DNA of 64,000 bases, from assembly GCA_000435075.1 (NCBI GenBank), contig FR890653.1:14424-78423 (forward strand), read 5' to 3'. The translations under genes and the position numbers were made by a program. The notes beneath the pieces were generated by a model that was not told the origin of the DNA, did no database searches, and worked only from the letters and a program-made list of their open reading frames with translations. Positions 6,853 through 15,434 of the stretch are shown piece after piece; within the stretch, counting starts at the first letter, position 1; each line of letters begins with the position of its first letter. This DNA is from Bacteroides sp. CAG:770 (lineage in GTDB: Bacteria > Bacteroidota > Bacteroidia > Bacteroidales > UBA932).

Positions 6853-8781
6853 ATGGCAGAAGAAGTACAGTACAATAACGACTCGATCAGGACGCTGGAA
6901 TGGAACAAGCATATCCGCCAGCGCTCAGGAATGTATATCGGAAGACTGGGCAACGGAAACAACCCTGACGACGGTATCTACATACTCCTGAAGGAAATTG
7001 TCGATAACTCCATTGACGAATTCGCGATGGGGCACGGCAAGCAGATTCAGATAACCATCGAGGACAATACTGTAACCGTGAGAGACTTCGGACGAGGAAT
7101 TCCGCTGGATTCAGTCGTAAAGGCTACAAACAACCTGAATACAGGAGGAAAGTTCGACGACAAGAGTTTCAAGAAGTCTGTCGGAATGAACGGTGTCGGA
7201 AGCAAGGCTGTCAATGCATTGTCATCTGAGTTCTATATCGAGTCCTTCAGGGACGGCGAAAGTTCATGGGCGAGATACGAGCGGGGAGAACTCCAAGATT
7301 CAGGAAAAAAGACAGGCGTCACCGAAAAGAACGGAACATTCGTGAAATTCACACCGGATTCCCAGATGTTCGGCAACTACGCGTACAACATGGATTTTGT
7401 CGAGACAATGATAAAGAACTACTCTTATCTCAAGAGAGGTCTTACACTTGTCCTGAACGGCACATCCTACAAATCTGACAATGGTCTGCTGGACCTTGTC
7501 AATGAAAGAATGACGGAGGAGCCGAAATATCCGCCGATTCACCTCGAGGGAGAAGACATTGAAATAGTCCTCACCCACGGCGACAGCTACGGCGAGAACA
7601 TCTACTCTTTTGTCAATGGACAATATACCCGCGACGGAGGCACCCATCTCGCAGCATACAGAGAGGCTATCGCAAAGACATTCAAGGATTTCTTCAAGAA
7701 AGACTACGAGCCGCAGGACTGCCGTCAGGGCATCGTCGGAGCCATCAGCATCCTCATCCAGGAGCCTCAGTTCGAAGGCCAGACCAAGACCAAGCTCGGT
7801 TCCACATACATGTGGGAGAAGCAGGAGCGCGACGAGAACGGAAACCCAGTGAAAGGCGCAGACGGAGCGATCAAAATCGACAGGGGCCCTACCATCAGGA
7901 CTTTTGTCAATGACTTCGTATCCAGAAACCTTGACAATTACCTCTACAAACACAAGGACATCGTTCCTATCATTGAGGAAAAAATCAAGGACTCCAAGAA
8001 AGAAAGGGAGGATATCGCCGGCATCCAGAAAAAGACAAGGGAAAAGAACAAGAAGGCCAATGTCTATAACAAGAAGCTCCGCGACTGCCGCTTCCATTAT
8101 TGCGACAAGCCCGTAAAAGGGAAAGAAGACGAAGGCGAGAAGTCAAGCATCTTCATAACCGAGGGAGACTCAGCGAGCGGAACCATCACAAAAGTCCGCA
8201 ACGCGAACAATCAGGCCGTGTTCTCACTCAGGGGAAAGCCTATCAACAGTTACAAGGAGAGTCACAGGAAAGTAGCTGAGAATGAAGAGCTTAACCTTCT
8301 TATCTCCGCACTTGGCGTGGAAGAGGACCTCAAGAATCTGAGATACAACAACATCATTGTCGCAACCGATGCCGATGATGATGGAATGCATATCCGTATG
8401 CTGGTCCTCACATTCTTCATGAAGTATTACCCTGACCTCATCAGAAGGAATCACGTCTATATACTCCAGACTCCTCTTTTCCGCGTCAGAAACAAAAAAG
8501 AGACAAGATACTGCTACAACGACGACGAGAAGGCACAGGCGATCAAGGACCTCAAGACCGGCGTAGAAATCACACGATTCAAGGGTCTCGGAGAGATTTC
8601 ACCTAACGAGTTTGTGGATTTCATCGGCGAGAACATGAGACTTGACGCCGTCAATCTGGCCAAGGACGAATCCATCGCCAGCATCATGGAATTCTACATG
8701 GGTGACAATACCATTGACAGACAGAACTTTATCCGGAAAAATCTCCGCAGCGAGACAGAACTGGAAGATATAAACATTTAG
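6853..8781 (+). CDS. parE: DNA topoisomerase IV subunit B
   Basis: 642 residues. Type IIA topoisomerase ATPase/TOPRIM subunit. GHKL ATPase: EIVDNSIDEFAMGHG (Asn/Asp Mg-ATP motif), RDFGRGIP, GMNGVGSKAVNALS; QTKTKLG switch-lysine loop at about residues 313-319; TOPRIM domain with EGDSASG and DADDDGMHIRM (metal-binding Asp residues); C-terminal RFKGLGEISPNEF. The short Bacteroidota type of N-terminus (RTLEWNKHIRQRSGMYIG) separates it from housekeeping GyrB. Decatenates daughter chromosomes together with ParC. No parC is adjacent; instead two lipid-metabolism genes follow at 10 and 12 nt, likely co-transcribed. Confidence 0.92.
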   Translation: MAEEVQYNNDSIRTLEWNKHIRQRSGMYIGRLGNGNNPDDGIYILLKEIVDNSIDEFAMGHGKQIQITIEDNTVTVRDFGRGIPLDSVVKATNNLNTGGKFDDKSFKKSVGMNGVGSKAVNALSSEFYIESFRDGESSWARYERGELQDSGKKTGVTEKNGTFVKFTPDSQMFGNYAYNMDFVETMIKNYSYLKRGLTLVLNGTSYKSDNGLLDLVNERMTEEPKYPPIHLEGEDIEIVLTHGDSYGENIYSFVNGQYTRDGGTHLAAYREAIAKTFKDFFKKDYEPQDCRQGIVGAISILIQEPQFEGQTKTKLGSTYMWEKQERDENGNPVKGADGAIKIDRGPTIRTFVNDFVSRNLDNYLYKHKDIVPIIEEKIKDSKKEREDIAGIQKKTREKNKKANVYNKKLRDCRFHYCDKPVKGKEDEGEKSSIFITEGDSASGTITKVRNANNQAVFSLRGKPINSYKESHRKVAENEELNLLISALGVEEDLKNLRYNNIIVATDADDDGMHIRMLVLTFFMKYYPDLIRRNHVYILQTPLFRVRNKKETRYCYNDDEKAQAIKDLKTGVEITRFKGLGEISPNEFVDFIGENMRLDAVNLAKDESIASIMEFYMGDNTIDRQNFIRKNLRSETELEDINI

Positions 8782-8791
8782 TATCATCATT

Positions 8792-9361
8792 ATGGAATAC
8801 AAGATTACAAGATGGTCGAAATTCTGCGGTTGGCTCCTCAAGAGGATGGGCTGGAAAGCCGTAGGAGGACCTGCTCCCGAAAATAAATGCATACTGCTTG
8901 GAGTTCCACACACATCGGCTTGGGACTTCGTCATCTCATACCTGTTCTACACCCAATTCGGAGCGATAGCGCACGTGATGATAAAGAAGGAATTCTTCAA
9001 AGGCCCCGTCGGCTGGTTCCTGCGTAAAGTAGGCTGCATCCCTGTGGACCGCTCAAGCGCAAGTTCAATGCTTTTCAGTCTTATCAATGAAATGGAGAAA
9101 GTGGATACTTTCCACCTTGCAATAGCACCTGAAGGAACCAGACACGCAACAAAGAAATGGAAAACCGGCTATCACATGATTGCAAGGAAAGTCGGATGTC
9201 CGGTTTACATGGGTTATTTCGACTGGGGAACCAAGTGCGTCGGCATCGGAAAGAAGGTTGAAATTACCGATGACGCACGTGCCGATACAGACAGGATCCA
9301 GGCCCTCTATGAAGAAATGCATCTGAAGGGCAAGCATCCTGAAGGTTATATAACACACTAA
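8792..9361 (+). CDS. Lysophospholipid acyltransferase (PlsC-like)
   Basis: 189 residues. The catalytic HX4D box is HTSAWD (about residues 41-46) and the glycerophosphate-binding motif is APEGTRH (about residues 109-115), the two signatures of the PlsC/LPLAT family that transfer acyl chains onto lysophosphatidate or related lysolipids at the inner membrane. A hydrophobic stretch follows the HX4D box (FVISYLFYTQF). Short for PlsC (usually about 240 residues) and closer to the compact Bacteroidetes group, so the acceptor is uncertain. It sits between parE and an acyl-CoA synthetase; the pair would activate and esterify fatty acids. Confidence 0.82.
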   Translation: MEYKITRWSKFCGWLLKRMGWKAVGGPAPENKCILLGVPHTSAWDFVISYLFYTQFGAIAHVMIKKEFFKGPVGWFLRKVGCIPVDRSSASSMLFSLINEMEKVDTFHLAIAPEGTRHATKKWKTGYHMIARKVGCPVYMGYFDWGTKCVGIGKKVEITDDARADTDRIQALYEEMHLKGKHPEGYITH

Positions 9362-9373
9362 TATTCGACAATC

Positions 9374-11095
9374 ATGAGGAATAGCCTATACAGAAAGTTA
9401 ACCACGAACAGGGAGAATTACATCACTACCCTATCAAGACTTTTCGACTATGGGACCACTGCATACGCCAAAAGACCGGCTCTGACTTTCGTTGACGGTA
9501 GCCAAAAATACACATACGGCGAGTTCAGGGCAAAGAGTCTCGAACTTATGCATCTGTTCTCGAGATATGGTCTGAACGCAGGAGACAGGATTGCCATCCT
9601 CTCACAGAACATGCCGAACTGGACAGTTTCCCTGTTCTCCATCGTATCATTCGGAAGGGTTGCAGTACCTATTCTGCCGGACTCTTCAGAAAACGAGGTG
9701 ACAAACATCCTGAACCACTCGGAATGCAAGGCGATTTTCATCTCGCAGCGCATGCTCCCGAAACTGAACGAGGATGTCAAGAAGAAAATGACTCTCGTCA
9801 TTGACATTGACACTCTCGAAATCATATACAAGGACAATTCCGCATTCACTTGCGACGGCTGGGGCAAGGAGCCTTCACCTGATGACCTCGCTATGATCAT
9901 CTATACGTCAGGAACTTCCGGAAAGGCAAAGGGCGTCATGCTCAGCCACAGGAACTTCTGTCACAACGTAATAGAGGCATGGCATGCGCAGAAGGCGAAC
10001 AAGAAGGACAGATGGCTGTCAATCCTGCCGATGTCACACACTTACGAGATGAGTTTCAGCGTTCTCTATCCACTGTATGTCGGAGGATGCGTATATCACA
10101 TCAAGAAGCTCCCTACACCGACAATCCTCATTGAGACGATGAAGAAGGTCCGTCCTACCATCATGTGCTCAGTGCCTCTCATCATCGAAAAAGTCTATAA
10201 ATCCAGCATAGTTCCGACCATCGCGCACAGCCGCGTGCTGTCATGGATGAAAGAACACACGCCCAAGATTCTCTACTTCCTCATCGGCAAGAGACTTTAC
10301 ACCACATTCGGAGGAAGGCTCAAGTTCTTCGGAATCGGCGGTTCCAAACTGGACCCGACCGTAGAGGATTTCCTTATAAAGGCCAAGTTCCCTTATGCCA
10401 TCGGATACGGACTTACTGAAACCGCACCGCTTATCACCAATGCCTGCGTCGGCAAGACCAAAGTCGGCTCGATAGGAGTCCCAGCCTATAACGTTCAGGT
10501 AAAACTGGACAATGTCAATCCGGAAACCGGTGAGGGTGAAATCATTGCGAAGGGTGACAATGTCATGCTTGGCTACTACAAGGATCCGGAGCGTACCCGT
10601 CAGGTGCTTTCAGATGACGGCTGGTTCAGGACTAATGACCTGGCCTGCATGGATGAGAAAGGACGTTTCTATATAAAAGGTCGTCTGAACAACATGATTC
10701 TGGGACCTTCCGGCGAAAACATTTATCCAGAGGAAATCGAGCAGGTCATCAACCACTTCGGCGGAGTGAACGAGTCTCTGGTCATGGAGAGGGACGGCAA
10801 GCTCATCGCCCTCGTGAAATTCGACGACAACGTCCTCAACTGGGACCAGGCTACAGAGGACAAGTTCTTCGAAAACCTCCAGGCCAAGAAGAAGGCCGTG
10901 CTGGACTACGTGAACAAGCATGTGGGCAAATCGTCAAAGGTCAATACAGTAGAGGTCGTCAAAGACAATTTCGAAAAGACGGCTACACAGAAGATCCGCC
11001 GGTTCAAGTACAATGGAGCACATGGTGACGAACCGAAAGAACCGAATGTGACCAACGAACCGAATGAAACAAAAGAAGACCAAAAGGACAACTAG
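9374..11095 (+). CDS. Long-chain fatty acid-CoA ligase (AMP-binding family)
   Basis: 573 residues. ANL superfamily adenylate-forming enzyme. P-loop-like motif MIIYTSGTSGKAKGVMLSH (about residues 172-190), A5-like motif YGLTETAP (about 343-350), and GWFRTNDLACMDEKG / IKGRLNNMILGPSGENIYPEE in the C-terminal domain. Activates a fatty acid to acyl-AMP and then acyl-CoA (or acyl-ACP). An unusual hydrophilic acidic tail rich in Glu, Asn, Pro and Thr (last 25 residues) is probably disordered. It follows the acyltransferase by 12 nt, consistent with a fatty-acid recycling unit. A bidirectional terminator begins about 65 nt after the stop. Confidence 0.88.
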   Translation: MRNSLYRKLTTNRENYITTLSRLFDYGTTAYAKRPALTFVDGSQKYTYGEFRAKSLELMHLFSRYGLNAGDRIAILSQNMPNWTVSLFSIVSFGRVAVPILPDSSENEVTNILNHSECKAIFISQRMLPKLNEDVKKKMTLVIDIDTLEIIYKDNSAFTCDGWGKEPSPDDLAMIIYTSGTSGKAKGVMLSHRNFCHNVIEAWHAQKANKKDRWLSILPMSHTYEMSFSVLYPLYVGGCVYHIKKLPTPTILIETMKKVRPTIMCSVPLIIEKVYKSSIVPTIAHSRVLSWMKEHTPKILYFLIGKRLYTTFGGRLKFFGIGGSKLDPTVEDFLIKAKFPYAIGYGLTETAPLITNACVGKTKVGSIGVPAYNVQVKLDNVNPETGEGEIIAKGDNVMLGYYKDPERTRQVLSDDGWFRTNDLACMDEKGRFYIKGRLNNMILGPSGENIYPEEIEQVINHFGGVNESLVMERDGKLIALVKFDDNVLNWDQATEDKFFENLQAKKKAVLDYVNKHVGKSSKVNTVEVVKDNFEKTATQKIRRFKYNGAHGDEPKEPNVTNEPNETKEDQKDN

Positions 11096-11160
11096 ATAAA
11101 GTTTCCTACTTGCGGAATTCCAGCAAATCAGGGACTTACGGAATCTGATCCAACAGCGTA

Positions 11161-11200
11161 AAAAACTCCGCCTTGCAGATTTGCGAGACGGAGTTTTTTT
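11161..11200. terminator. Bidirectional Rho-independent terminator
   Basis: AAAAACTCCG at 11161-11170 pairs with CGGAGTTTTT at 11189-11198, with partly paired sequence between. The A-run on one side and T-run on the other serve both the acyl-CoA ligase (+) and the convergent MBL hydrolase (-), whose stop codon abuts it at 11199. Confidence 0.85.
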
Positions 11201-12008
11201 AAAGCATGAACATCGGGGAAGGTGTCTGCCGAGGCAAAGCCCTCAGGTTCACCACCCCATCGCCGACACCTGCCGAGGTCAATGCTGACTTGGCGGCATT
11301 GTATGCGAGTTCAGGAGTATTGTTATGCTCACTGAGATGGCACAGGAATATGTTCTTCAGACCCGGATGCCAGAAACGTCGGATGGCAGCAGCACACTCG
11401 TCATTGCTCAAATGTCCATGTCCCTGGCAGATACGCATCTTCAGTTCATGCGTATAGGGACCGGAAATAAGCATATCCATGTCATAATTTGCCTCTATCA
11501 CGACAGTATCAGCCTCGGAAGAGTACAAGACAGCTTCTTCTGTCATCCTACCTATATCGGTCATAATCACGAACTTATGTTCAGCTGTCTGAATATAGTA
11601 TCCCACAGTCTGAGTCGCATCGTGAGGAACGATGAAATACTTGACACGGAAACCGGCAATATCATTCCATTCACCCTCGACAAGTTCTTTCCTGCAGTGA
11701 CCCAAAAACGGAGAGCCGAATGCATGGGCCGACAATGCGGCATGCAGTTCCGGAGTCGCATAAACAGGTTTCCTGAGTTTCTTGCAATAAGAAGCAAGAC
11801 TACGTATATGATCCATGTGGTCATGGGTCACGAGTACGGCACTGAAACTGTTTTCATCCAGCCCGTTGGCCGACAAAATGGTCTTCAGCCGTCTCAGACT
11901 GACGCCGGCGTCTATAAGAACCGCATGCCTCTGCCCGGCACCTTCCTGCGATTCGAGATAATAGCAGTTGCCGCAGCTACCGCTTGAAAGACTCATGAAT
12001 CTGAGCAT
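11199..12008 (-). CDS. MBL-fold metallo-hydrolase (YycJ/WalJ-like)
   Basis: 269 residues. Metallo-beta-lactamase fold with the HxHxDH-type motif THDHMDHI (about residues 60-67), an N-terminal SLSSGSCGNCYYLES segment typical of the YycJ/WalJ group, and LIDAGVS before the metal motif. Members are predicted exonuclease-like hydrolases; WalJ coordinates replication and division in Firmicutes. Here it lies 27 nt downstream of a TPR protein gene on the same strand and may share its transcript. Substrate not established. Confidence 0.85.
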   Translation of the reverse strand: MLRFMSLSSGSCGNCYYLESQEGAGQRHAVLIDAGVSLRRLKTILSANGLDENSFSAVLVTHDHMDHIRSLASYCKKLRKPVYATPELHAALSAHAFGSPFLGHCRKELVEGEWNDIAGFRVKYFIVPHDATQTVGYYIQTAEHKFVIMTDIGRMTEEAVLYSSEADTVVIEANYDMDMLISGPYTHELKMRICQGHGHLSNDECAAAIRRFWHPGLKNIFLCHLSEHNNTPELAYNAAKSALTSAGVGDGVVNLRALPRQTPSPMFML

Positions 12009-12035
12009 TGTATAATAACACTTTAAAAATTTCTC

Positions 12036-14054
12036 CTACTGCTGAGCTTCCTGTTCGCAGTATTTCTTGATTACTCCGTACGCGTCAGAAACTCCTAGTT
12101 CACCTGCTCGGGACAAGTCAATGCAGCCTTTCTCCTTATCCTTCAGATATATAAGGACAAGCCCCCTGTTGAAATAGGCATCGCCCATGTACGGATACAG
12201 ACTAAGGGCTTTCGTATAGTTTCCTATCGCCTCGACATAAGACGCGGAAAGGCATTGGAGATTCGCGAGATTGAACCAGATGTAAGGAATGTCGCCCACG
12301 ATTTCCGCAGCGCTCTTCATATCCTGAACGGCATCCGAATAATCATAACTTCGGCTGACCTGATCGGTCACACGTGCCCTGGTAGTACCCTGGTCATCCA
12401 TCGTCAGCGTCTGGACATTGTTCTCAATAGACGAGATGAAATCTATCATATCGGCACGGAGCACGCCCCTGTTCATCTGGTAGAAAGCCTTGTACAGTTT
12501 CTTGTATTTGTCCCCTGTCTCCACTTCAATTGCATTGTCGTAATGTGCCAATGCCGAATTGAACTGCTTGTCAGCGACATCGTAGAGGGCCTTCAGGAAT
12601 TCACCCTCAGCATCACCCGGAGGAACCGACCAAATCGCATCCGAGACAGCCGATGAAGAAGTGAAACGCACTGTATCAGAATTGGATATGACGACAGGAA
12701 CCGGCGACTCGGCCTTGAACTTGTCTATAAGCGCATTCTCATAACGGGTTTTCAACGCATACTGCACATTGTCCCTCTCATCCGAAAGCTTGAACCTGTA
12801 AAGGGGACGCAACCTGATATCGACATCCCTGTGCTGAAGCATCTCATCATCGAAGTCTTTCTTCGCGAAATCAGCATCCAGAGCCAGAAGCGAACTGTAC
12901 TTCCGGGTCGTGTCGGCAAAAGAGACCTCCCCGCTGCCCGTCTTCTCACGATACTCGGAAATCTTCTTCTGGGCAGTCTCATAGTCCTTCTTCGAAGCCG
13001 ACTTCATGCCAAGCATATTCTCCACATACGACCTGTTCATATAGGCCTTGGCAAAATCAGGATAAAGGTCAATGGCCTTGTCATAATCCTCCAGAGCATC
13101 CCGCCATCTCTCCATATTAACGAAATAAGACGCCCTGTTATAATAGGCAAGCACATTTCCCGGATTGATGTTGATTACCCTGTCCATATCCTGGAGCGCA
13201 TCCTCGTAATTCCCGACCTGGGCATGGATGAGACTCCTGTTGTAGAGTGTCAATGCATTGCCCGGCTCATCCTTCAGCACCCTGTCCAAGTCAGCCATGG
13301 CGGCATTGTAATTATTTTGTTCATAATACATTATGGCCCTGTTGAAATACGCGAATGTACTCGTACTGTCCAGACTTATGGCCATGTCCATATCAGCAAT
13401 CGCATCTTCATACTTATGCTGTGACGCATACAGACGTCCCCTCCTGATGAATCCCTCAGGCTCGAAACGGTCCAGAGATATCGCCTTGTTGTAATCCGAA
13501 AAAGACTTGGTCGTATCCCGCAGGAAAAGCCAGCTGGCACCCCTGTTCAGATACGCCGACGGGTCCTTCGGCTCCTTCCTTATGTACCTGTCGAAGTCCG
13601 CTACCGCCTTGTCGAACTGCTGCGCAAGAAAATACGTCACACCGCGGCTGAAATAAAGGCCAATGTAACCGGGGCGCAGGTCAATGGCAGTCTGGAGGTC
13701 TCCCAACGCCTTGTCATAGTCACCGAAACGGCTTTCGGTTATCGCCTTATAATGGTATCCTGAAGTGAAAACGGGATTCAGTCTCACGGAATTGTTGAAG
13801 TCCTTCTGGGCGCCACGCAAATCCCCGAGATTATATTTCGCGATTCCTCTGTAAAAATACGTCCAATAATCAGTACTGTCAATGCGCGCAAGTACATTGA
13901 AATTCTCGATAGCCTTGGAGAATTTCCCGTCGGCAAGGGCGCTTCTTCCCCTGAAGAAGAACACATCCTTGTCATATTGCGCAAAGGCCCCCACCGAAAA
14001 CAGCAGAAGCAAAGACAATGAAAGGAACCAATATTTAAAATTTCCTGAATTCAT
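12036..14054 (-). CDS. Exported TPR-repeat protein
   Basis: 672 residues with a Sec signal peptide (hydrophobic LSLSLLLLFSVGAFA, cleavage near residue 25). Residues about 30-350 consist of consecutive 34-residue tetratricopeptide repeats, recognisable by recurring A-x-Y/F-N-R-G/A and A-L-x-D-x-D-x-A-I patterns. A non-repeat middle (about 370-500) has charged and Ser/Thr-rich segments, and two or three further TPRs precede the C-terminus (AYFNRGLVLIYL, then CIDLSRAGELG, a Sel1-like ending). Such proteins are periplasmic or outer-membrane scaffolds. No enzymatic domain is visible, and the genomic neighbours give no clear partner. Confidence 0.85.
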   Translation of the reverse strand: MNSGNFKYWFLSLSLLLLFSVGAFAQYDKDVFFFRGRSALADGKFSKAIENFNVLARIDSTDYWTYFYRGIAKYNLGDLRGAQKDFNNSVRLNPVFTSGYHYKAITESRFGDYDKALGDLQTAIDLRPGYIGLYFSRGVTYFLAQQFDKAVADFDRYIRKEPKDPSAYLNRGASWLFLRDTTKSFSDYNKAISLDRFEPEGFIRRGRLYASQHKYEDAIADMDMAISLDSTSTFAYFNRAIMYYEQNNYNAAMADLDRVLKDEPGNALTLYNRSLIHAQVGNYEDALQDMDRVININPGNVLAYYNRASYFVNMERWRDALEDYDKAIDLYPDFAKAYMNRSYVENMLGMKSASKKDYETAQKKISEYREKTGSGEVSFADTTRKYSSLLALDADFAKKDFDDEMLQHRDVDIRLRPLYRFKLSDERDNVQYALKTRYENALIDKFKAESPVPVVISNSDTVRFTSSSAVSDAIWSVPPGDAEGEFLKALYDVADKQFNSALAHYDNAIEVETGDKYKKLYKAFYQMNRGVLRADMIDFISSIENNVQTLTMDDQGTTRARVTDQVSRSYDYSDAVQDMKSAAEIVGDIPYIWFNLANLQCLSASYVEAIGNYTKALSLYPYMGDAYFNRGLVLIYLKDKEKGCIDLSRAGELGVSDAYGVIKKYCEQEAQQ

Positions 14055-14299
14055 CAGAAATTCCTAATTTTGAAGTCATTTTCCAAAAAGGCTGGCTCTC
14101 CATGCAAGAAACAGCCGACATAAAAGCCCAGGGAAGGGCTGCGAAAGATTACAAAGATAATCAATTAGTAACATGAAAAAAATAAGTTGCCTCAGATTAA
14201 GAGAAGATTTTCGAGGATAGATCTGTTTTCGAAGAAGGAGTGTACTGGATGTACACGACTGATGAGAAAAAAGATATAGACCGAAAAGATTCCTTAAGA

Positions 14300-14327
14300 T
14301 GATGCAGGTTATTTTTTGAAGGTTACT
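14300..14327 (+). repeat. Dispersed intergenic motif, copy 1
   Basis: Contains AGGTTATTTTTTGAAGG then TTACT, preceded by TGATGC. An inverted, slightly diverged copy lies at 60979-61007 after the glnS terminator. Two looser relatives are at 3372-3393 and 50537-50558. Origin unknown. Confidence 0.55.
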
Positions 14328-14348
14328 TATCATACTCCATTAGTCGAA

Positions 14349-15350
14349 ATGAAGAAAAAATTGCTCAATATAGTCCTGCTGGCTCTGCTGGCATTGCCGG
14401 CACTTGCGCAGACAGTGCCGAACATCGGTGCCATCAGCAGCACCCAGGCCCACAATGTCGTATGGGAGACCAAGATTTTCCGTCAAATAGAATTCCTTTC
14501 CGACTCTCTGTGCGGAGGAAGGGCAACAGGAACACGTGGAAGCACAGAAGCGGCAGCATGGATCATGAGAAGATTCAGTTCCATAGGACTTATGCCGTGC
14601 GGAGACGCCTGGACCCACCATTTCTATGAACCATTCGGAAGGAACGTCATCGGTTTTCTTCCGGGCTCATCCAAACGCCACAGAGACTCATATGTAATCG
14701 TAATGGCCCACTATGACGGCCTTGGCACCCTGAACGGAGTGCTCTATCCGGGAGCGGACAGCAACGCCTCAGGAGTAGTGTCCATGATAAGCATCGCTGA
14801 AATGTTCTCTTCCATGAGACATCTCGGACGGGCATACGACAGCAACTTGATATTCGTCGCACTGGATGCCAAATCCGGCAGCATGAAAGGCTCCAGAGCA
14901 TTGTGGAAGATGATTTCCGAAGGACTGCTGCAAGACCCCGTATCAGGCAAGGCAATATCCCCGGACCAGATCGGCATGGTCGTCAACATTGACCAGATCG
15001 GAGGCACTATGAGCACATTGAAATCAGGCAGGAAAGACTTCATCATAATGCTCGGACGCGAAGCGGCAGGTCAGGAGAATTCAGGACTCCTCAGCCTCTG
15101 CAACCTGAAATACGGGTCTGGACTCGAACTGAGTTATGACTACTACGGAAGCAAGGACTTCACGAATGTCTTCTATCACAGGGTAAGCGACCAGAAAGTA
15201 TTCCTGGAGAACAAGATACCGGCGGTCATGTTCACGTCGGGAATCACGATGAACAACAACAAGCCTTACGACAACCCTGCTTCCATTGACCTGAACATTC
15301 TGAAAAGGCGCATCTGGCTCATGTTCCACTGGATCGAAAGGATATTGTAG
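14349..15350 (+). CDS. M28-like exported protein, probably catalytically inactive
   Basis: 333 residues with signal peptide MKKKLLNIVLLALLALPALA; the start at 14349 is chosen because the signal begins there. The fold is that of M28 aminopeptidases: NVIGFLPG, VIVMAHYDGLG, PGADSNASGVVS, LIFVALDAKSGSMKGS, VVNIDQIGG and a C-terminal SDQ...ENKIPAVMFTSG region. In active enzymes the metal ligands are His, Asp, Glu-Glu, Asp and His. Here the first His and the later Asp remain, but the bridging Asp of DDNASG is Ser, the EE pair is Lys-Ser, and the final His region reads NKPYDNPASID with no His. It is therefore likely a pseudo-peptidase with a binding or scaffolding role. It stands alone just upstream of the ABC-exporter operon. 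Confidence 0.8.
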   Translation: MKKKLLNIVLLALLALPALAQTVPNIGAISSTQAHNVVWETKIFRQIEFLSDSLCGGRATGTRGSTEAAAWIMRRFSSIGLMPCGDAWTHHFYEPFGRNVIGFLPGSSKRHRDSYVIVMAHYDGLGTLNGVLYPGADSNASGVVSMISIAEMFSSMRHLGRAYDSNLIFVALDAKSGSMKGSRALWKMISEGLLQDPVSGKAISPDQIGMVVNIDQIGGTMSTLKSGRKDFIIMLGREAAGQENSGLLSLCNLKYGSGLELSYDYYGSKDFTNVFYHRVSDQKVFLENKIPAVMFTSGITMNNNKPYDNPASIDLNILKRRIWLMFHWIERIL

Positions 15351-15390
15351 CCCTGCAGAAATTTCGTTTTTCAGTTCAATGTTCTTTCAC

Positions 15391-15398
15391 TATCTTTG
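15391..15398 (+). promoter_or_regulatory. -7 promoter element before the ABC exporter operon
   Basis: TATCTTTG (TAnnTTTG) with a T-rich TTTT about 20 nt upstream (15367-15370). It lies 36 nt before the ATG and is the likely promoter of the 15.4-23.7 kb operon. Confidence 0.6.
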
Positions 15399-15434
15399 TA
15401 GGTTGTATTTATAATATAAGAAGAAAGATAATAG

